Positions 52,014-56,201 of a stretch of 56,201 bases of DNA are shown here, one piece after another. Location: the NCBI GenBank assembly GCA_910584865.1, contig CAJUCE010000035.1, forward strand, positions 1 to 56,201, read 5' to 3'. The notes under the pieces were generated by a model that saw nothing but the letters and a program-made list of their open reading frames with translations, made no database searches and was not told the origin of the DNA. The stretch is from an uncultured Acetatifactor sp. (lineage in GTDB: Bacteria; Bacillota; Clostridia; Lachnospirales; Lachnospiraceae). The translations under genes and the position numbers were made by a program. The stretch's first letter is position 1; every line of letters begins with the position of its first letter.

Positions 52014-52688
52014 TCATATTGATCTATCTCTGCCCTGTCCGGGGATTCCGCAAATTCCAATTGCTAAAATGGCCGCCTGCGTTCTGTCACAAACCTCCAG
52101 CTTCCGAAATATACTGGAAAGATGATTTTTTACCGTACGCTCGCTGATGCTTAAAGAATCTGCAATCTCTTTATTTAATTTTCCCTCAGCCGTCTGAAGC
52201 AAAACTTCCCTTTCTCTCCTGGTCAATGTCTTCCATTTGTTATTTTCAATAATCTGTGATGATTTCCAGTTTTGTGTCTGAAAATATTTTTTACCTTCTT
52301 TTATCATCCGAAAGGCCCTTGCCAATTCGGACGGTTCCGCATCCTTTCGAAGATAACCGTCCGCTTCCATATCCATTGCCTTTCTGAAATATTCCATGTC
52401 TCTGCAGACAGTCAAAACGAGAACCCGAACCTCCTGCATGTCTCTCTTTATTTCCTTCAGGATCTCAAATCCGCTTTTTCCCGGCAGATACAATTCTGTA
52501 ATCAGCAACAGAAGAGCCGGCTTTTCCGCTCTCACCTCTTTCTCTCTCAAATCCTTTACCATTTCAAGACAAGCTTCTCCGTCTCCCGTCTCTCCTGCAA
52601 CCTCTGCTCCCTCCACAGATTCAATCAACAGTTTGATTCCTGCCCTGATCAAAGGATATTCCTCTGCCAAAATAATCTTCATTTCCAT
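52014..52688 (-). CDS. NarL/LuxR-type response regulator with altered phosphorylation site
   Basis: 224 residues. The receiver domain (about 1-122) has the right fold, with Thr93 and Lys115 (GYLRKDAEPSE) in place. But the usual acidic pair DD is Glu9-Glu10 (LAEEYPL) and the phospho-acceptor Asp is Glu65 (LLITELYLPGKSG). Normal phosphorylation therefore looks impossible; Glu can mimic the phosphorylated state. The C-terminal LuxR helix-turn-helix (about 150-212, LTRREREVLLQTAEGKLNKE and ISERTVKNHLSSIFRKL) is intact. It directly follows a kinase-like gene lacking the ATPase domain and precedes the sulfatase gene, which it may control. Confidence 0.88.
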   Translation of the reverse strand: MEMKIILAEEYPLIRAGIKLLIESVEGAEVAGETGDGEACLEMVKDLREKEVRAEKPALLLLITELYLPGKSGFEILKEIKRDMQEVRVLVLTVCRDMEYFRKAMDMEADGYLRKDAEPSELARAFRMIKEGKKYFQTQNWKSSQIIENNKWKTLTRREREVLLQTAEGKLNKEIADSLSISERTVKNHLSSIFRKLEVCDRTQAAILAIGICGIPGQGRDRSI

Positions 52689-52700
52689 CCTGATATACTC

Positions 52701-53225
52701 CTACACAATCCATACAGTCTCCCTCATTTTATCTACCGTCTTCTTCAGGCAGCTGCCAATCACAGCAAAATCCTGCTTTGCCTGTATTGGATTCATTACG
52801 ATCTGAGTACTGCTCAACTCTATCTTTTGTACAATTTCATCCAGAGTCTGTATGGAGGAATCATGCAGCTCCTGTGCCGCTACCGGCTCCTTTACCCTAT
52901 TTGGGGGAGGACATTTCAGAATATTTTCCAATATAGGAATATATTTTTGGAAAATACTCTTTCTGTTTTCTAATTCCCTGTCCCTTTCTTCATAAGCTGC
53001 CTTTTCTTTCCGAAGCGCTGTAATTTCCTCTCTATGAAGGTTTTCCATCTTTCTGGGAGAAAATACCTTGAAATCCTCCGGTTCCGCATCGGTAAAAGCC
53101 TGTATGCTGGCTTCTCTATCTCTGATGCATTCCATATCTCTCTGAATTTGTTCTTCTATCGTATTTACTTCCTGCCGAAATTCCGAAAGGATTTTCTGTA
53201 AAGCATCATATTCTTCGATAACCAT
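52701..53225 (-). CDS. Histidine-kinase-like dimerisation protein lacking the ATPase domain
   Basis: 174 residues. The N-terminal 100 residues are a charged coiled coil. From about 114 the sequence becomes a HisKA_3 dimerisation domain: AAQELHDSSIQTL with H-box His121, then KIELSS, MNPIQAKQDF and KKTVDKMRETVWIV. It ends where complete kinases continue into the DLRP segment and the ATP-binding domain; no remnant of those lies in the 12 bases before the next gene. The start ATG overlaps the stop of the diguanylate cyclase gene. It could be a phosphotransfer or scaffold protein, or a DegS-like relic. The truncation looks clean rather than decayed. Confidence 0.75.
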   Translation of the reverse strand: MVIEEYDALQKILSEFRQEVNTIEEQIQRDMECIRDREASIQAFTDAEPEDFKVFSPRKMENLHREEITALRKEKAAYEERDRELENRKSIFQKYIPILENILKCPPPNRVKEPVAAQELHDSSIQTLDEIVQKIELSSTQIVMNPIQAKQDFAVIGSCLKKTVDKMRETVWIV

Positions 53226-54619
53226 CAGGATTCCTCCGATTTCTTTTCTGTATCACTTCCATTGTCATAAAATGAACAGCCCTGGCGTCCTCTTTCTTTT
53301 GTCACATACAGAGCGGCATCTGCCTTTTTATAGAGATCATCGTTGAATCCGGAGGAAGAAAAAGCGACTCCCACACTGACGGATGTCTTCGGCATGTTAT
53401 TTTCCGGATTTGTCAAGACATTATTTATCTTCTTTATTTTCTCCTCTATAACGGCTTTCCGATCTTCCTCGACCTCCGGCAAAATCACTGCGAACTCATC
53501 TCCTCCGATTCTGGCCGCATAATCCGAGGAACGGAAACTTTCTACCAGCAGCTTTGCCACTTTCTTCAGCACCTTATCTCCCATTTCGTGACCATATTGG
53601 TCATTCACTGTCTTGAATTTGTCCACGTCCACAATCAGCAAAGCTATGGGAATCTGCTTATTCTTCAGAAACTGCCTCAATCTGTCGAAAGCGCCTCTGT
53701 TAATAATTCCCGTGAGAGCGTCATGTTCCGCCCGATAGCTGAGCTTTGCTTCATTGGCTGTATTTAATTCATATATATTATTATAGGTCAAAGCCAGATA
53801 TTTGAACTCATAAGAACCTGATACAGTCAGCTTTTCCTTATCTTCTATGTTTTCGATATAAATTTTAAGCGGTTTTATCACCAATAAGATAATCAACAGA
53901 AACATCAGTATATTCTCAATAAATAAGATACTGATCAGTATTTGCTGTTTTGTCATTGTATATTTTAAGTCCAAAGCGCTGTTCTGCTGCTTTTTCAACG
54001 TATCATCCACAATACTGTCAATAAAATATGAAATATTATCCGTAATCAGCGCTTTCATTTCCTGATAAGAAGAACCGAATACAATCTCCCGGGCCTGAGC
54101 AATCATTTCCTCCTGCTCCAGCATACGGTCCTTTTCCGTAAGCTCCATATTTTTTACATCTTCCGGAAGACTTTCTTCATCTATTTCTAATGCTGCTGTA
54201 ATCAATTTCATGGCATATATCTCGTCTGTCATCAGACGATTGGAATAGTCTAATGCCGTCTGAAGATAACTCTCTATTTCCTCTTCCACATCAAATGATC
54301 TCATATGTTCCAGCGCCTGATCTCTGCGCCTTACTGTATAAGCTTCCGTAAAATAATCCTTCATGCATTCTATATCCATGGTAATTGTATACAGTCGTAC
54401 CTGTTCCGTAAGATAATCGGATCCTTCCATTATAAGAGAAGCATCCCTTTCACAGGAAATATAATCTTCTGTTGCGGAAATCATGGCATTGTATCTGTCT
54501 GACGCATAGATAGTAGCCCCTATCAAAAAAATATATAATATGCAGGATATCATCATCATATAGATATTGATATTCCTGATCTTGATTCCTTTTATCTTCT
54601 TTTTGCTCTTCTCCTCCAT
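53225..54619 (-). CDS. Membrane diguanylate cyclase (GGDEF)
   Basis: 464 residues. Two membrane helices (about 19-40 and 227-249) enclose a mostly helical extracellular sensor of the four-helix type. A linker helix leads to the GGDEF domain (about 290-455), with the active-site loop ARIGGDEFAVIL (372-376), DVDKFKTVNDQYGH for metal and nucleotide, and the product-inhibition site RSSD at 363-366. It should make c-di-GMP and be feedback controlled. It is the first gene of an operon with the ATPase-less kinase-like protein and the altered response regulator. Confidence 0.93.
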   Translation of the reverse strand: MEEKSKKKIKGIKIRNINIYMMMISCILYIFLIGATIYASDRYNAMISATEDYISCERDASLIMEGSDYLTEQVRLYTITMDIECMKDYFTEAYTVRRRDQALEHMRSFDVEEEIESYLQTALDYSNRLMTDEIYAMKLITAALEIDEESLPEDVKNMELTEKDRMLEQEEMIAQAREIVFGSSYQEMKALITDNISYFIDSIVDDTLKKQQNSALDLKYTMTKQQILISILFIENILMFLLIILLVIKPLKIYIENIEDKEKLTVSGSYEFKYLALTYNNIYELNTANEAKLSYRAEHDALTGIINRGAFDRLRQFLKNKQIPIALLIVDVDKFKTVNDQYGHEMGDKVLKKVAKLLVESFRSSDYAARIGGDEFAVILPEVEEDRKAVIEEKIKKINNVLTNPENNMPKTSVSVGVAFSSSGFNDDLYKKADAALYVTKERGRQGCSFYDNGSDTEKKSEES

Positions 54620-54656
54620 TATTCCTTACCCTCATAACAAATTAATATTTAAGAAG

Positions 54657-54685
54657 ATTATACTCTAACTTTTCCAAGAATGACA
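54657..54685 (-). promoter_or_regulatory. Possible promoter of the diguanylate cyclase operon
   Basis: TATAAT (54662-54657) on the minus strand, with a poor -35 match TGTCAT 17 bases upstream, lying between the rsmG stop and the cyclase start. Confidence 0.4.
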
Positions 54686-54702
54686 GCCTGTTTTTATTTT
54701 TA

Positions 54703-55431
54703 TCAGCAAATTGGTTCCTTCCCCGGCAATCCGGCTTTTCTGGGATATTTAGCAGGTGTGGGCCTTTCCTTTCTGATGACAAAAAAAGTTCTGGAAATAT
54801 CGGAATATGGCAGATGAAATTCCCGTATTTCCTCTGTTTTTCCTCCCATAACGGCAATGGCTTTTCCGGCTGCTGCCATTTCCTCCGACGTCTTTTCCGC
54901 TTTATAGGCGATGAATAAGCCCCCAATCCTTACAAAGGGCATACAATACTCTGTAAGGGTTGACAAATTTGCAACAGCCCTTGAAACACACAGATCATAA
55001 CACTCGCGCAATTTTCCGGGTCTGGCGAAATCCTCCGCCCTGCCGTGAATGGCCTCCACCCCTTCTAATTCAAGCCTTTCTATTACAGCATTTAAAAAAG
55101 AAATCCTTTTACTCAGAGAATCCAACAGGGTTACCTTCATCTCCGGAAATGCAATCTTCAATGCCAATCCCGGAAATCCTGCCCCCGTCCCCACATCGAT
55201 CAGAGAGATATTTCTATCTTCATTGATGACATTAACCAGAGACAGGCTGTCCACAAAATGCTTCTTCATTACTTCATCATAATCTGTGATAGCCGTCAGA
55301 TTCATTCTCTGATTCCATTCTGTCAGCATTTCATAATATTGAATAAAGCGGCATATCTTCTCCTGCGTCAGCGATATACCCATATATTTCAAATCTTCTT
55401 GAAAAGACTCCGTATTATATCCTTCTGTCAT
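54703..55431 (-). CDS. rsmG: 16S rRNA (guanine-N7)-methyltransferase RsmG
   Basis: 242 residues. It methylates N7 of G527 in 16S rRNA. The family pattern is clear: YYEMLTEWNQRMNLTAITD near residue 30, HFVDSLSL, the SAM loop LIDVGTGAGFPGLALKIAFP (about 78), LLDSLSKRISFL, and CVSRAVANLSTLTEY. The C-terminus (about 220-242) is extended by a basic, proline-containing tail. In many Firmicutes rsmG sits near the replication origin with gidA and parA; here those neighbours are absent. It follows the alarmone synthetase by 18 bases. Confidence 0.95.
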   Translation of the reverse strand: MTEGYNTESFQEDLKYMGISLTQEKICRFIQYYEMLTEWNQRMNLTAITDYDEVMKKHFVDSLSLVNVINEDRNISLIDVGTGAGFPGLALKIAFPEMKVTLLDSLSKRISFLNAVIERLELEGVEAIHGRAEDFARPGKLRECYDLCVSRAVANLSTLTEYCMPFVRIGGLFIAYKAEKTSEEMAAAGKAIAVMGGKTEEIREFHLPYSDISRTFFVIRKERPTPAKYPRKAGLPGKEPIC

Positions 55432-55449
55432 TCTGTCACCTGCGTTTTG

Positions 55450-56106
55450 TCAATAAATATCTTTAATCTCTTCATAAATCTGCTGCATCTCAAGATCCGC
55501 ATGAAAAATACTCTCTGCAATATTCGTAAGACGCGTCCTTGTAGAATCAGATACTTTGGCCGCTGTCTTATACCGAAGCTGGTGCTCCAGGCTGGCCCAG
55601 AAGTCCATTGCAATAGTCCTCATTTGAATTTCAACAGGAATAATCTGTTTTTCAGAAGAAAGAAAAATCGGAATAGCTACAATCAGATGATAACTTCGAT
55701 ATCCGTTCGGCTTTGGATTGGCAATGTAATCTTTCTCCCTTACAATCAACAGATCATCCTGTTGTTTCAGCATTTTCACAATATCATAAATATCGTTTAT
55801 GTAAGAACAGATCACCCTTATTCCGCCGATATCCGTGATTTCATCCCTCATGGTTTCATACTCCAGAGGGAGATTTTTCTGAATCATTTTATTGCGGATA
55901 CTGTCTGTCTTCTTTAGTCTGTGTGTGATATGCTGTATAGGATTTCTCGATTTATTCAATTCAAATTCCTGACTTAAATTTTCCAGTTTTGTACAAATTT
56001 CCCGCATGGCACAGGAATAAAGCATGGTCATTTCCTTAATCTGAGAGAAATTAGTGGGAAACCCCTCCCGCAGATCATCCATGCATCTATTTTCTATTTC
56101 TTCCAC
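55450..56106 (-). CDS. Small alarmone synthetase (RelA/SpoT synthetase domain only)
   Basis: 218 residues from the GTG at 56106, chosen because AAAGGTG lies 6 bases upstream; a GTG at 56115 is directly on that site. It makes (p)ppGpp. The synthetase domain is complete: HRLKKTDSIRNKM, ITDIGGIRVICSYI, the substrate loop DYIANPKPNGYRSYHL, and EIQMRTIAMDFWASLEHQL. There is no HD hydrolase, TGS or ACT domain, so it is a single-domain enzyme of the RelQ/RelP (YjbM/YwaC) type. Length fits RelQ-like members. Its upstream flank contains the right copy of the terminal repeat. Confidence 0.92.
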   Translation of the reverse strand: MEEIENRCMDDLREGFPTNFSQIKEMTMLYSCAMREICTKLENLSQEFELNKSRNPIQHITHRLKKTDSIRNKMIQKNLPLEYETMRDEITDIGGIRVICSYINDIYDIVKMLKQQDDLLIVREKDYIANPKPNGYRSYHLIVAIPIFLSSEKQIIPVEIQMRTIAMDFWASLEHQLRYKTAAKVSDSTRTRLTNIAESIFHADLEMQQIYEEIKDIY

Positions 56107-56160
56107 TTTTTTCACCTTTCCGTTTACTGTAGTATGTGCATGCGCTCCAGCGCATATGGA

Positions 56161-56201
56161 ATCAAAAGTTGACTTGATGCTCTTTCAAGTCAACATTATA
56201 C
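56161..56201 (+). repeat. Dispersed repeat, right copy, with hairpin
   Basis: Contains a perfect inverted repeat GTTGACTTGA (56168-56177) and TCAAGTCAAC (56185-56194) around 7 bases, and ends in AGTCAACATTATAC, identical to 89-102. The window stops exactly at the end of the shared 14-mer. Between it and the alarmone synthetase start is another short dyad, ATGCGCT/AGCGCAT (about 56139-56155). Confidence 0.55.

Noticed and set aside
89..56201. Idea that the terminal 14-mer repeats are att sites of one integrated element
   Set aside because: No integrase, excisionase, relaxase or phage gene lies between them, and housekeeping genes (rsmG, mutS2, rlmD, yhaM) do. A dispersed repeat is simpler.
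1..56201. CRISPR arrays, tRNA or rRNA genes
   Set aside because: No regularly spaced repeats, cloverleaf with a CCA-type end, or rRNA signature was seen on either strand.

Overview
The window looks like a chromosomal contig from an anaerobic gut Firmicute of the Lachnospiraceae (Eisenbergiella, Hungatella or Blautia type). Supporting signs are strong GGAGG-type ribosome binding sites, a cytoplasmic flavodiiron protein, YhaM and MutS2, binding-protein-dependent sugar ABC importers encoded without an ATPase, and DUF5696/YIP1 proteins beside them. The genus is an inference; the family is fairly secure. Most genes lie on the minus strand. No tRNA, rRNA, CRISPR array, prophage or intact insertion sequence was seen.

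Layout. 1-4136 is a scarred area: the last piece of a chemoreceptor gene, a frameshifted small gene, two adjacent adenine-specific DNA methyltransferases, and the remains of an IS630-type transposase. 4137-9245 is housekeeping: a 23S rRNA methyltransferase, a flavodiiron protein, the YhaM exonuclease and a membrane-anchored HtrA/PDZ protein whose whole catalytic triad is replaced. 9404-12803 holds a NahK-like sugar kinase and a GH109-like oxidoreductase, divergent from an AraC regulator. 12954-17488 is mutS2 followed by an OmpR-type two-component pair. 17448-18916 is a vitamin B12 locus: cobalamin riboswitch, terminator, anchored DUF4430 protein and an ECF S component.

18939-49934 is the heart of the window, a large host-glycan locus. 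One operon is nagB-nagA-sialidase-nanA, with a LacI regulator upstream. Next comes a chemoreceptor. A long operon then runs from a solute-binding lipoprotein through a giant membrane-anchored CBM/solute-binding fusion, two permeases, an NHL-TPR-YIP1 membrane protein, a DUF5696 lipoprotein and two more permeases to a GH130 phosphorylase and a GH123-like enzyme. A divergent CBM9-like protein follows, and a last operon encodes GH20, GH18 and a large transglutaminase/thioredoxin-fold protein. None of the glycosidases shows a signal peptide, so the pathway appears to import intact oligosaccharides or glycopeptides and dismantle them inside the cell: sialic acid to ManNAc and pyruvate, GlcNAc-6-P to fructose-6-P, and Man-GlcNAc by phosphorolysis.

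50233-54619 is an unusual signalling operon: a membrane diguanylate cyclase, a histidine-kinase-like protein with a dimerisation/H-box region but no ATPase domain, a response regulator with Glu in place of the phospho-acceptor Asp and of the acidic pair, then a cytoplasmic sulfatase and a small unknown protein. 54703-56106 holds rsmG and a small alarmone synthetase.

The strongest candidates for undescribed biology are the double-importer/DUF5696/YIP1 system, the transglutaminase-thioredoxin protein in an N-glycan-like context, the degenerate two-component/c-di-GMP operon, the B12 capture locus and the HtrA pseudoprotease. All functional statements rest on reading motifs by eye; no database search was possible.
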